Shown piece by piece: positions 17,444 through 27,001 of a stretch of DNA of 64,000 nucleotides. The first letter of the stretch is position 1. Each line of letters begins with the position of its first letter. The notes beneath the pieces are model-generated. The model made no database searches. It saw only the letters and a list, made by a program, of their open reading frames with translations, and was not told the origin of the DNA. Source of the DNA: Melioribacteraceae bacterium. Lineage in GTDB: Bacteria; Bacteroidota; Ignavibacteria; Ignavibacteriales; Melioribacteraceae. Where the stretch lies: the NCBI GenBank assembly GCA_016927595.1, contig JAFGMI010000011.1:1-64000 (forward strand), read 5' to 3'. A program made the translations under genes and the position numbers.

Positions 17444-19402
17444 ATGAATTTTTCGATTAATCTTTTATGCACAATATGCCTTTTGCCTCTTATAACGGCA
17501 GCACAAACTTCCCTGCCGGCTTTCTTTTCCGATAACATGGTTCTTCAGAAAGGTGCTCAAATCATAGTATGGGGCAATGACTTACCTGGTCAGCTTGTTA
17601 AAGTTAAAATTGGTGATAATGAAAGTTCAGCTGAGACGGATGAAAAGGGCAACTGGATCGTAAAGCTGCGCGACATGAACTACGGCGGACCATACGAGAT
17701 GATAATAGAAGGTTCTTCAAAGATCAGATACAAAAACGTAATGATAGGTGAGGTATGGTTGTGTTCCGGGCAGTCGAACATGGAAATGCCGATGGTGAGC
17801 AGCTGGGCAACGGTAAACAATTATAAACAGGAAGTTGAAAATGCCGGGTATCCGGATATCAGATTAATTACTATACGAAGAAACATTTCAAAGCGACCTC
17901 TTAAGCAGGTTGATACCGATGGATGGAAAGAATGCAGCCCTGAATCCGTGAAGGATTTTTCGGCAACGGGATATTTTTTCGGAAGGTATATATACGAACA
18001 GTATAAGGTGCCCATAGGATTAATCGTCAGCTCCTGGGGAGGTACTGTTATTGAGTCGTGGATAAGCGGAACATCCATTAAAACTCACGATGATTTTAAG
18101 GAATACATGATACAGCTTGAAAAACAACTTGCATCAGATAAAAGACCGGATGACGAAGCTATGTTTGATCTTTATTCGGGCATAATAAAGGAATTTAATA
18201 ATAACAAAAAACAACCGATCGAATCGCATTATATTAATGATTATATTAATTTCAGAGGCGAGATGACATCCGATTGGATGGAGATTAAAGCCCCTCAATT
18301 ATGGGAAGAACAGAATTTTACCAGGGATGGTTATGCGTTCTACAAAAGGTCGATAAAACTCCCGGATGATTTTTTAAACAAAGATTTAATATTATCTGTG
18401 CCGGCTATCGACGACAATGATATCGCCGTTGTTAACGGAAGTGTAATCGGTTACAAGGAAGGATATGCCGATTCACGTTCATATAAAATTCCGGCTGAAA
18501 TTAATAACTCATCTGCAATAGAATTACTTTTTCTAATACTTGATACCGGATACGGCGGCGGTATCTGGGGCGATGAAAATAAATTCTTTCTTCAGGAACT
18601 GAATACGGGCAGAAAAATTAATCTTTCGGGAATCTGGGAGTTTAAATTTCTGGCAGAGTACCCTGGTCCGAACAGACCTACAATGCTGTACAATGCAATG
18701 ATTCATCCCTTAATTCCCTTTGCAATAAAAGGGGTTATCTGGTATCAGGGTGAATCGAATGCTGAACGCGCGTATCAATACAGATCGTTAATGCCTTTGC
18801 TGATAAAAGACTGGCGCACAAAATGGCAGCAGGGAAATTTCCCTTTCTTATTTGTGCAGCTTGCGGCATGGAAAGAAAGAAACACCGAGCCGACAGATGA
18901 TGACTGGGCAGAACTGCGTGAGGCTCAAATGATGAGTCTGTCGGTTCCAAATACCGGCATGGCTGTGGCAATTGATATCGGGGATGCACAGGATATTCAT
19001 CCGGGAAATAAGCAGGATGTGGGCCGAAGACTGGGAATTGCAGCGCGTAAAGTCGCCTACGCCGAGGATATTGTTTTTTCCGGACCAGTATTTAAATACA
19101 TGGAAGTAAAAGATAAAAATGTAATATTGAATTTCGACCATGCCGGCTCCGGGCTTACAACTGCAGAAAATGAAGAGTTAAAGGGTTTTGCAATTGCGGG
19201 TAAGGATAAAATATTTTACTGGGCAAATGCCCGCATTGATGGCAACACAGTTGTTGTAATGAGTGATAATGTCCCCGAACCGGTTGCAGTCAGATACGGC
19301 TGGTCAGCTAATCCCGAATGCAACCTTTATAATAGAGAGGGGTTGCCTGCTTCTCCATTCAGGACGGATGACTGGGACGGCATAACGAAAGAAAATAAAT
19401 AG
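17444..19402 (+). CDS. Sialate O-acetylesterase-like SGNH esterase
   Basis: A 652-residue secreted esterase. Signal peptide 1-20. The SGNH nucleophile motif GQSNME has Ser111 (residues 109-114). A WYQGESNA block at about 430 and a DIHPGNK block near 520 carry the remaining family motifs, the latter with the catalytic Asp-x-His. Between about residues 230 and 400 lies a galactose-binding-like insert, typical of 9-O-acetyl sialic acid esterases, which remove acetyl groups from glycans in the periplasm or outside. A probable terminator follows at 19444-19486. The real substrate may be another acetylated sugar. Confidence 0.88.
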   Translation: MNFSINLLCTICLLPLITAAQTSLPAFFSDNMVLQKGAQIIVWGNDLPGQLVKVKIGDNESSAETDEKGNWIVKLRDMNYGGPYEMIIEGSSKIRYKNVMIGEVWLCSGQSNMEMPMVSSWATVNNYKQEVENAGYPDIRLITIRRNISKRPLKQVDTDGWKECSPESVKDFSATGYFFGRYIYEQYKVPIGLIVSSWGGTVIESWISGTSIKTHDDFKEYMIQLEKQLASDKRPDDEAMFDLYSGIIKEFNNNKKQPIESHYINDYINFRGEMTSDWMEIKAPQLWEEQNFTRDGYAFYKRSIKLPDDFLNKDLILSVPAIDDNDIAVVNGSVIGYKEGYADSRSYKIPAEINNSSAIELLFLILDTGYGGGIWGDENKFFLQELNTGRKINLSGIWEFKFLAEYPGPNRPTMLYNAMIHPLIPFAIKGVIWYQGESNAERAYQYRSLMPLLIKDWRTKWQQGNFPFLFVQLAAWKERNTEPTDDDWAELREAQMMSLSVPNTGMAVAIDIGDAQDIHPGNKQDVGRRLGIAARKVAYAEDIVFSGPVFKYMEVKDKNVILNFDHAGSGLTTAENEELKGFAIAGKDKIFYWANARIDGNTVVVMSDNVPEPVAVRYGWSANPECNLYNREGLPASPFRTDDWDGITKENK

Positions 19403-19443
19403 CATTCGGGGAAAGATGGTTATGTAATAACTTGCCGGGAAAT

Positions 19444-19486
19444 AATTAAATAAATATTCATAGTCAATATGAATTATTTAATTTTT
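19444..19486 (+). terminator. AT-rich hairpin, possible terminator of the esterase gene
   Basis: An imperfect inverted repeat (AATTAAATAAATATTCATA against TATGAATTATTTAATT, with a two- to four-base bulge) is followed by five Ts (19482-19486). It starts about 40 bases after the esterase stop. It is AT-rich, so less stable than a usual terminator. Confidence 0.45.
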
Positions 19487-19525
19487 ACTTCTATTTTATA
19501 TGTACAAATTTTTTCGGAATAGGTC

Positions 19526-20290
19526 ATGAAATTAAAAGGGAAAATTTTATCCGGCTTTATAATACTGGTTATTATGCTTACAATAGCCGGAGGCTGGTCG
19601 ATATATGAATTGGATAATGTCGGCTTAACAATCAATAAGATCCTTGACGAGAATTATAAGAGTATTAATCTGTCGAAAAGAATGACTGAAGATCTGGAAA
19701 GGCAGGATAGCGGAATACTGCTGCTGATGCTCGGAAGATGGAAAGAGGGAAGAGAAATTTTATCGAAAGCAGACAGTTCATTTAATTCAAATCTGAATTT
19801 CGCATTCAATAACATTACTGTCCCCGGAGAAAAAGTAAATCTCGACAATATCAGTGCGAGTTATTCAGCTTACAGGAATTTATGGGAAAAACCGATAGTC
19901 GACACGGATAAAGAAGGAAATTTTGATTGGTACTTTAACAGGATGCACAAAGAGTTTATGAAAGTTAAATATGCCGTTCAGCAGCTCGCAGATCTCAACG
20001 ACAAAACGATGTACGAAATTGCCTCGGCGGCTGAACAGCGTTCGAACAGAGCTATAATGCCGGGTATAATTGCAGTACTCTCATCAATACTTTTTACAGT
20101 AATATTTGTCTATTTTGTTAATTACTATGTCGTTAATCCGATTGTAAATATTACTTCCCGTGTGAAAATGTTCATCGAAAAAAACAGACCGTTTACCGTC
20201 GAAATTGAAACCAAAGACGAACTGCTGGAATTGGCAGAATCAATAAAAAAATTGTGCGAATACGAAAGTGCCAGGGTTAATACAAAATGA
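19526..20290 (+). CDS. HAMP-domain membrane sensor lacking an output domain
   Basis: A 254-residue protein with the layout of a sensor N-terminus. Membrane helix 1 at about 9-28, a helical periplasmic domain at about 30-175, membrane helix 2 at about 178-198, then a HAMP-like helix pair at about 200-252. No histidine kinase, cyclase or methyl-accepting domain follows; the frame ends 4 bases into the trkH start (ATGA at 20287-20290). It could be a regulatory subunit for the K+ transporter or the remnant of a kinase. A loss-of-output explanation is possible because hybrid kinases follow nearby. The role is inference from the tight coupling. Confidence 0.7.
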   Translation: MKLKGKILSGFIILVIMLTIAGGWSIYELDNVGLTINKILDENYKSINLSKRMTEDLERQDSGILLLMLGRWKEGREILSKADSSFNSNLNFAFNNITVPGEKVNLDNISASYSAYRNLWEKPIVDTDKEGNFDWYFNRMHKEFMKVKYAVQQLADLNDKTMYEIASAAEQRSNRAIMPGIIAVLSSILFTVIFVYFVNYYVVNPIVNITSRVKMFIEKNRPFTVEIETKDELLELAESIKKLCEYESARVNTK

Positions 20291-21741
20291 GATTTCATGT
20301 TGTGCTCAGATATGTTGCATTCGCGTTGCTGCTTAATTCTTTTTTCATGGGAGTCGCAACAACTATATCGTTTTTTAATAACGATTCGGCAGCAATGCCT
20401 TTATTATATTCAACACTTATTACAGCGTTATTCGGAATCTTTCCGTTGATATATGTTCCTAAGTCGGGCAACATTTCCAACAAGGAAGGATTGCTGGTTG
20501 TGGTGATAAGCTGGCTGTCATCTTGTCTTGTAGGATCGCTTCCTTACTTGCTCTGGGGCGGTGTTTTTTCTTTTACAAACGCATGGTTTGAAAGTGTATC
20601 GGGTTTTACAACTACCGGTTCGACCATTCTGGTAAATATTGAAGCCCTCCCCGACAGTCTGTTGTTCTGGAGAGCAGCTACTCACTGGCTGGGTGGTGTA
20701 GGTATTATAATATTTGTTTTATCGGTACTGCCTTTTATGGGTATAGCAGAATTAGTTTTGTTCAGAAGCGAAGTCTCTTCCCTTGCTCAGGAAAGCTTCC
20801 GTCAGAGAGCCAGAAATGCGGTGCGCATTCTTGCGGGTGTTTATCTTGGCTTAACAATTCTGGAAGTAATTGCTCTGAAACTATGCGGTATGAACTTGTT
20901 CGATTCGATAATACACTCTTTTGCTACAATAGCCACAGGAGGCTTCTCAAATAAAAATTCAAGCATTGCCCATTATAACAGTCCGGTTGTAGAGATCGTA
21001 ATTATGATCTTTATGATTCTTTCGGGGCTGCATTTCGGACTGCTTTTCACTGCGGTTACCGGGAATATTAAAAATATTTTTAATTCAACAATTACCAGAT
21101 TTTATATTATCTCAATGCTTGTTGGTATAATTATTACCTCTTTAAATTTATACGGTACAAATTACGACAGCTGGATTGATTCGTTAAGGTTTTCTTCATT
21201 TCAACTCCTGTCACTGGGTACATCAACAGGCTTTGCAACTGCCGACAGCTCTGTCTGGCCTGCTTTTACACAACTTATCTTAATCTTCTTCACATTTCAA
21301 TGTGCCTGTTCGGGATCAACATCGGGCGGAATTAAAGCAGACCGCATCGTTGTTTTGTTTAAATCATTTATTCGTCATCTTAAACAGTTAATGCATCCTA
21401 ATGCGGTAATTCCAATCAGGATTGAAGGGCGCGCTGTTGATGATAAAATCGCATCAAGAGCAGTTTCGTTTGTAATTTTTTATATCGCAATTGTTTTCAT
21501 TTCAACATTATTATTATCGCTCCTTGGTATAGATTCATACTCTGCTTTTACGGGATCGGCAGCAACTATGGGAAATGTGGGACCTGGATTCGGTTCGGTA
21601 GGCTCCGTCGGGAACTACAGTCAGATCCCTCAACTGGGCAAGTGGATATTCAGTGCAGATATGCTCCTGGGCAGACTTGAAATTTATGCTCTCTTTATAG
21701 CACTTACTCCAGCTCAATGGAAAAAATCAGTTTCATATTAG
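20287..21741 (+). CDS. trkH: TrkH-type potassium uptake channel subunit
   Basis: A 484-residue inner-membrane protein with the four selectivity loops of the TrkH/KtrB/HKT superfamily: TTTGST, ATGGFSN, GTSTGFAT and MGNVGPGFG, at about residues 112, 217, 318 and 430. Between them are membrane helix pairs, as expected. It takes up K+. No TrkA/KtrA RCK gene is adjacent; the usual partner may be elsewhere. Its ATG overlaps the stop of the upstream HAMP protein. The next gene starts 10 bases after its stop. Confidence 0.92.
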   Translation: MRFHVVLRYVAFALLLNSFFMGVATTISFFNNDSAAMPLLYSTLITALFGIFPLIYVPKSGNISNKEGLLVVVISWLSSCLVGSLPYLLWGGVFSFTNAWFESVSGFTTTGSTILVNIEALPDSLLFWRAATHWLGGVGIIIFVLSVLPFMGIAELVLFRSEVSSLAQESFRQRARNAVRILAGVYLGLTILEVIALKLCGMNLFDSIIHSFATIATGGFSNKNSSIAHYNSPVVEIVIMIFMILSGLHFGLLFTAVTGNIKNIFNSTITRFYIISMLVGIIITSLNLYGTNYDSWIDSLRFSSFQLLSLGTSTGFATADSSVWPAFTQLILIFFTFQCACSGSTSGGIKADRIVVLFKSFIRHLKQLMHPNAVIPIRIEGRAVDDKIASRAVSFVIFYIAIVFISTLLLSLLGIDSYSAFTGSAATMGNVGPGFGSVGSVGNYSQIPQLGKWIFSADMLLGRLEIYALFIALTPAQWKKSVSY

Positions 21742-21750
21742 TCATAAATC

Positions 21751-23004
21751 ATGATAACATTTTTTGTGCTACATTCAACTTTGGAGCCGCAGTCTGATGT
21801 AAAAGCCAGACTGCTGAATGAGATTACGCGGATAACTGACTTCAATGAAATCCGGTTCAACGGATTTGTACAAAACGAGTCCGATACTGAAATTAATTTA
21901 GAATTGTATGACGGCATGGTGCTGTTCATTGCTACTGGTGGTACGGAGCAGCTTGCACTCGAGTTGATCAATAAATTTAAAAAGCCAATTTTAATGATTG
22001 CAAATTCTCAGAAAAACTCCCTGGCTGCTGCAATGGAAATTTTCGGGTATCTTAAAAGTTCCGCCATTTTGAATTTTCACTACTGGGAATCCGATTACAA
22101 AACACGGAATATTATTTCAAGTTTTATCAAAGTGGGCAGTACAATAACTAAGATTAATAACTCGGTGCTCGGATTAATAGGCACTCCTTCCGATTGGCTG
22201 TTAACATCGAAAAACCACAGCGGTTTTGGCAGCTTTAAGACGAAAATAATTAATATCGAAACAGAGGAGCTTATCAGGAAAGTAAAACAAATTGATGATC
22301 GAGCGGTTGCAGCACTAAGTGCAAAACTTAAAGAAAAATACGGAAGTACTTTGGTAAGCGAAGACTCTTTAATAACATCCTTAAAAGTTTACGCTGCACT
22401 GAAAGATCTGATTAATAAATATCAATTAACTGCTCTTTCCATAAGGTGTTTTGATCTGCTCGAACACAATTATACTTCCTGCATAGCGATGAGCATGCTG
22501 AACGATGAAAATATAATTTCGGGTTGCGAGGGAGATTTGGAAGCGGTCCTTTCTATGATGTTGGGAGCATATCTGACCGGAACACCCTGCTGGATGGCTA
22601 ATCCGTCTGCACTGGATTCAACAGAAAATACACTCGTACTGGCGCATTGTACAATACCCTCGCGAATGTTGAGCGATTTATCGTTGTCAAATTTAACTAC
22701 ACATATGGAATCCGGATTAAGCACTGCGAATCAGGGTCCCCTTTTGAAAGGCACAGTAACAATTTTCAGAATAGGTGAAAACTTTAAGAAATTACTTGCT
22801 GCTAATGGGAGAATAATTGATTCCGACATGCGTATTCCCTCGTTGTGCAGAACCCAGGTAAAAATTCAACTTGAATCTTCAGTGAATGAATGGCTTCATA
22901 ATTCGGTCGGTAATCACCAGGTGATGGTTTATGGAGATATAACCGGCGATCTGAGTCGCTTTTGTAAACTCACAGGGATAGAATTCAATTGGATAAATAG
23001 TTAA
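21751..23004 (+). CDS. L-fucose/L-arabinose-isomerase-family protein, function uncertain
   Basis: A 417-residue protein with the fold pattern of the fucose-isomerase family: an N-terminal Rossmann-like part (YDGMVLFIATGGTEQL, PILMIANSQKNS) and a C-terminal part with CEGDLEAVLSMMLGAYLTG and LAHCTIPSRMLSD. These segments resemble the substrate- and metal-binding parts of fucose or arabinose isomerases. I cannot confirm all metal ligands, so the reaction may be different. It lies 10 bases after trkH and is probably co-transcribed with it, although a sugar isomerase next to a K+ channel is not expected. No sugar-pathway genes flank it. Confidence 0.6.
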   Translation: MITFFVLHSTLEPQSDVKARLLNEITRITDFNEIRFNGFVQNESDTEINLELYDGMVLFIATGGTEQLALELINKFKKPILMIANSQKNSLAAAMEIFGYLKSSAILNFHYWESDYKTRNIISSFIKVGSTITKINNSVLGLIGTPSDWLLTSKNHSGFGSFKTKIINIETEELIRKVKQIDDRAVAALSAKLKEKYGSTLVSEDSLITSLKVYAALKDLINKYQLTALSIRCFDLLEHNYTSCIAMSMLNDENIISGCEGDLEAVLSMMLGAYLTGTPCWMANPSALDSTENTLVLAHCTIPSRMLSDLSLSNLTTHMESGLSTANQGPLLKGTVTIFRIGENFKKLLAANGRIIDSDMRIPSLCRTQVKIQLESSVNEWLHNSVGNHQVMVYGDITGDLSRFCKLTGIEFNWINS

Positions 23005-23200
23005 TTACTGCCCTTTAAAAACTTTAGATGTACGGACATCAGAATTATCGTTATTAACAAAACTGCGTTTGTGGCTGCTTTGTTTTAACTGTAAAATCTT
23101 CAATTAATTTAGATCGGATTCTCACTTTTTTCACAATTTCACTCAATTAAACCGATTGTTTTCCGATTATATACTGTATAATTACAGACCAATTTCGCCT

Positions 23201-25363
23201 ATGGATTCTGACATAAGTTTTGAAATAGAATTGCTTAATAAGCTGGATAATATATTCTTTGCCGTCGATATAAAATCGCAGAAAATGATTTATTCAAATG
23301 GACCTGCAAAAGAAATTATCGATGATAATAATCAGGGTCTGTGTTTCGAGATTCTGCTTGGGAAAAAGGGTATTGATAAATGTCCATTCAGAGAAACATT
23401 TGAAAGCTGCTGCGCAAATCCCGGAGATGAACTGGTTACAAAAGAAATATACAACGTAAAACTTAACAAGTACTTTGAATTACGAACCAGAAAAACCAAG
23501 TGGCTTGACAACAAACATGTTGTCCTGGGAATGGCAATCGATATAACCAAACGAAAAGAATCCGAAGCCGCATTAAAAGAAAGCGAAGAAAAATTCAGAT
23601 CAATATTCGAATCATTTATCGATATATACTTCCAGGTCGGTTTGAACGGATATTTCAGTCTTGTCTCGCCTTCCTGTGAAGCAATTACAGGTTATAGACC
23701 CGAAGAGTTATACAAGACGCACTTTGAATCCATACTTATAAATCCTAATTACGAAGACAGACTTATTTACCAGATTTACACAAAAAGAGAACTGTCTAAT
23801 AAGCAACTCACTCTAATAAAAAAAGATTCTTCGGCTCTTCCGGTTTCCTTAAACTGTAAAATTATATATGACGGTGAAGATAACCCGTTATATATTGAGG
23901 GAACTATACGTGATAATGTTGACAGAATTAATGCCGAGATGCAGTTTACCGAAGCGCTTGACCGTGCTCAGGAACTTGAAAGAATGAAAAGCGAATTTGT
24001 TTCCAACATGAGCCACGAGCTCAGAACTCCTCTTAATGGTATTTTGGGCTTTTCTCAAATTATGCAAAAAGACGGTTCATTAAATGAAAAGCAGCTTGAA
24101 GGAATTGAAATTATTGAAAAGTCAGCATCTCATCTTCTCTCACTTATAAATGATATTCTTGACTTATCCAAGATTGAAGCCAACAAGATGGAATTAGTTC
24201 ATGCAACATTTAATCTCACCGATTTAATTAAAACCGTTCATGAGATGATTCAGATAAGAGCGAATTCAAAAAGAATTGCAGTTGTACTTAATAAAAAAAC
24301 CGATATCCCGGGAGTGGTAATAGGCGATAAAAAAAGACTTGGTCAGGTTTTGTTGAACCTGTTGACAAATGCAGTAAAGTTTACTGATTTCGGCACAATA
24401 TCATTTAATGTATCTTCTCATGAACACAAAATAAGATTTGAAGTAGCCGACACTGGTTTTGGCATACCCGAAGATAAGATCAATGAAATTTTCTCGCCGT
24501 TCAGCCAGTTAGCCAACAACACGATGAAAAGTGAAGGAACGGGTCTTGGTCTGTCTATCAGCAAAAAAATAATTAATAAAATGGGCGGTGATATTTTTGT
24601 CGAAAGCACTGTCGGTAACGGCAGCAGGTTCTGGTTTGAGCTTGAAATGGAAGAGGTCGACGACAGCAGCGACAGTAATCATATAGATTTTCATCGAATA
24701 ATAGGATACGAAGGAGAGCTCCGAAGAATATTGATTGTAGACGATTTACCCAATGACAGAAAACTTATTAAAGCTTACCTCCAGCCTAAGGGATTCGAAG
24801 TAATTGAAGCTTCGGATGGTATTGATGCATTAAAAATAATTGATAAGATAAAGCCCGATCTGATACTCCTTGATTTAATAATGCCCCTGCTCGACGGTTA
24901 TGATTTCGCAAAAGAACTGAAGAAAAAGAATTTAACGGTACCGATGCCTTTAGTTGCTGTGTCTGCATGTAATCCCAATGAGGTTGTGGATAAACTTGAA
25001 GAAATAGGTGTTGCCGATTACTTATTAAAACCGATAGATGAAAGTTCGCTGCTTCAGGTAATTCAAAGAGTACTTGAATTAAAATGGAATTACGATAAAT
25101 CCGAATCAAATGAAATAAATAACCGGGTGGAAACAGCAGAGGAAATTAAATATCCGTCCGAGAAATTACTCGTAGAGCTCAACGATCATATCAGCAGAAG
25201 AAACTTCAGCAAACTTCATGAAGTGCTTACTGACATTGAAACCAGCAATAAAGAATTCATTCCGTTTGTGAGGAAAATCAGAAAACTGGCAAACTCGTTT
25301 AATTCGAACCAGATAAGAAAAGAGTTAAGAAAAATAATCGATACTACTTATGCAGGAAGTTAA
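23201..25363 (+). CDS. Hybrid histidine kinase, PAS-PAS-HisKA-HATPase-REC
   Basis: About 720 residues with no membrane helix, so cytoplasmic. PAS domain 1 (about 1-110, with an unusual Cys-rich stretch CFEILLGKKGIDKCPF and a CC pair), PAS domain 2 (about 125-240), HisKA with the phosphoacceptor His near residue 272 (SNMSHELRTPLNG), an ATP-binding domain, and a receiver near 520-640 (RRILIVDDLPNDRK). After the receiver is about 80 residues of helical tail. Start choice is uncertain: a TTG at 23156 is also open and would add 15 residues; I use the ATG at 23201. The next kinase overlaps by 14 bases, suggesting a linked phosphorelay. Confidence 0.82.
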   Translation: MDSDISFEIELLNKLDNIFFAVDIKSQKMIYSNGPAKEIIDDNNQGLCFEILLGKKGIDKCPFRETFESCCANPGDELVTKEIYNVKLNKYFELRTRKTKWLDNKHVVLGMAIDITKRKESEAALKESEEKFRSIFESFIDIYFQVGLNGYFSLVSPSCEAITGYRPEELYKTHFESILINPNYEDRLIYQIYTKRELSNKQLTLIKKDSSALPVSLNCKIIYDGEDNPLYIEGTIRDNVDRINAEMQFTEALDRAQELERMKSEFVSNMSHELRTPLNGILGFSQIMQKDGSLNEKQLEGIEIIEKSASHLLSLINDILDLSKIEANKMELVHATFNLTDLIKTVHEMIQIRANSKRIAVVLNKKTDIPGVVIGDKKRLGQVLLNLLTNAVKFTDFGTISFNVSSHEHKIRFEVADTGFGIPEDKINEIFSPFSQLANNTMKSEGTGLGLSISKKIINKMGGDIFVESTVGNGSRFWFELEMEEVDDSSDSNHIDFHRIIGYEGELRRILIVDDLPNDRKLIKAYLQPKGFEVIEASDGIDALKIIDKIKPDLILLDLIMPLLDGYDFAKELKKKNLTVPMPLVAVSACNPNEVVDKLEEIGVADYLLKPIDESSLLQVIQRVLELKWNYDKSESNEINNRVETAEEIKYPSEKLLVELNDHISRRNFSKLHEVLTDIETSNKEFIPFVRKIRKLANSFNSNQIRKELRKIIDTTYAGS

Positions 25364-26978
25364 GAAACCGAAAATACTTATAGTTGACGACATGCCCGAA
25401 AACCTGGCTGTTCTGTTTAATCTGCTTAACAATAACTATGAAGTTATTGCTGCAGAGAACGGATCAATTGCGCTCGAAATTATAGAGAACGACAAGCCCG
25501 ATATAATTCTGCTGGATATTATGATGCCTGATATTGACGGATACGAGGTATGTAAAATTCTTAAAAATTCACCGGTAACAGAAGATATTCCTGTAATATT
25601 TATCAGCGCATTATCTGAAACAGAAAATGTTATCAAAGGACTTAACCTTGGGGCAGTGGATTATATAACCAAACCGTTCCATCAGGAAGAAGTGGTGCTG
25701 AGGATAAAAACTCATTTGAAGATCAGTGAACTTACCAGAAAACTTGAAAACTCAAATAAACAGCTCGAGAAGAAAGTAAAGCTGAGGACTAAAGAGCTGG
25801 AAAATGAAATTACCGAAAACAAAAGAATGAACGATGCTCTTCAGGAAAGCGAAAAAAAATTTAAGGCACTTTTCAACGGAGCGCCTGAAACAATGCTGCT
25901 TATTGACTTTGAATCGGGCGAGATAATAGACATAAATGCCGCCGGATGTCTGCTTCTTAAAGCCGGATATGATGAAATAATTGGTACGAATCATGGTGAA
26001 ATCTTTGTGCCATCAGACGAATCGGAGAAAGCAAACATCAACAGTATGTCAGAATTCAATAAAAAACGAGTATTTGCAAACAACTTACGAAAATTTGACG
26101 GGGAAATAATACCTATTGAAACTGCTGTAAAAGCAGTTCTTGTGGAAGGCAACCTGTACATGCTTGGAATTGTACGTGATATAAGCGAACGAGTAAAGTA
26201 TCAGCGCGAAATACTTGAGGCAAAAGAGAAAGCTGAAGAAATGAACAGACTGAAATCAATTTTCCTGGCAAATATGAGTCATGAACTCAGAACACCGCTG
26301 ATCAGCATCCTTGGTTTCTCGGAGATATTACTCGAAGAAGTTGGCGGTGAACTGAAAGAAATGGTTGAAAATATTCACGTGAGCGGAAACAGGCTTTCGG
26401 ACACTTTAAATTTACTGTTGAGACTTACCGATATTGAATCAGGGAGTATGAAAGCTGTTAAAAGGGTAATTTATCCTTCCCGACTAATAAAAGAAGTGAT
26501 TGACGACTACCTGGAAGAGCTTCAGCGAAAGTTGCTGCCGGTAAGATTATACCTTGATGAAGAGGCTCAGATTGAGGCTGATGAAAACATGTTCAAAGAA
26601 ATTATACGTCATATTTTCAAAAACGCGATCAAGTTTACCAAGCATGGCGAAATAACGGTTTCTTTAGAGGTGCAGAAAGAGTTTGAAGAGGATATAGTCA
26701 AAATTATTATAGCGGATACCGGAATAGGAATAAAACCTGAATACATTGATTTGATATTCGAGCCGTTCAGACAGGGGTCGGAAGGTAATAATCGAAATTA
26801 CGAGGGAACCGGATTGGGTTTGACAATTGCCAAGAGATGTCTTGAACTTAATGAGGCGGGGATAAAGGTTGAAAGTGAAGAAGGGGTCGGAAGCAAATTT
26901 ATATTAACCTTTCTCCTGTATAATAAAAAAGTAGAATACAGTACCGAAAATCAAATGAAAGAAAGTTTCAACAAGTAA
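25350..26978 (+). CDS. Receiver-PAS-histidine kinase
   Basis: A 542-residue protein. N-terminal receiver (about 7-125) with the phosphorylation Asp56 (LLDIMMP). A coiled coil (about 127-160), a PAS domain (about 165-285, DIEVING-type), HisKA with His311 (ANMSHELRTPL), and an ATP-binding domain with an intact GTGLGLTIA G-box. It lacks membrane helices. It overlaps the upstream hybrid kinase by 14 bases, so the two are co-translated and may pass phosphate between them through the receiver here. Confidence 0.88.
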   Translation: MQEVKKPKILIVDDMPENLAVLFNLLNNNYEVIAAENGSIALEIIENDKPDIILLDIMMPDIDGYEVCKILKNSPVTEDIPVIFISALSETENVIKGLNLGAVDYITKPFHQEEVVLRIKTHLKISELTRKLENSNKQLEKKVKLRTKELENEITENKRMNDALQESEKKFKALFNGAPETMLLIDFESGEIIDINAAGCLLLKAGYDEIIGTNHGEIFVPSDESEKANINSMSEFNKKRVFANNLRKFDGEIIPIETAVKAVLVEGNLYMLGIVRDISERVKYQREILEAKEKAEEMNRLKSIFLANMSHELRTPLISILGFSEILLEEVGGELKEMVENIHVSGNRLSDTLNLLLRLTDIESGSMKAVKRVIYPSRLIKEVIDDYLEELQRKLLPVRLYLDEEAQIEADENMFKEIIRHIFKNAIKFTKHGEITVSLEVQKEFEEDIVKIIIADTGIGIKPEYIDLIFEPFRQGSEGNNRNYEGTGLGLTIAKRCLELNEAGIKVESEEGVGSKFILTFLLYNKKVEYSTENQMKESFNK

Positions 26979-27001
26979 TGATTTGTAGTACTCACAGCAT
27001 G

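Noticed and set aside
24786-25109. 107-codon minus-strand frame within the hybrid kinase
   Set aside because: Shadow of a strongly supported receiver domain on the plus strand.
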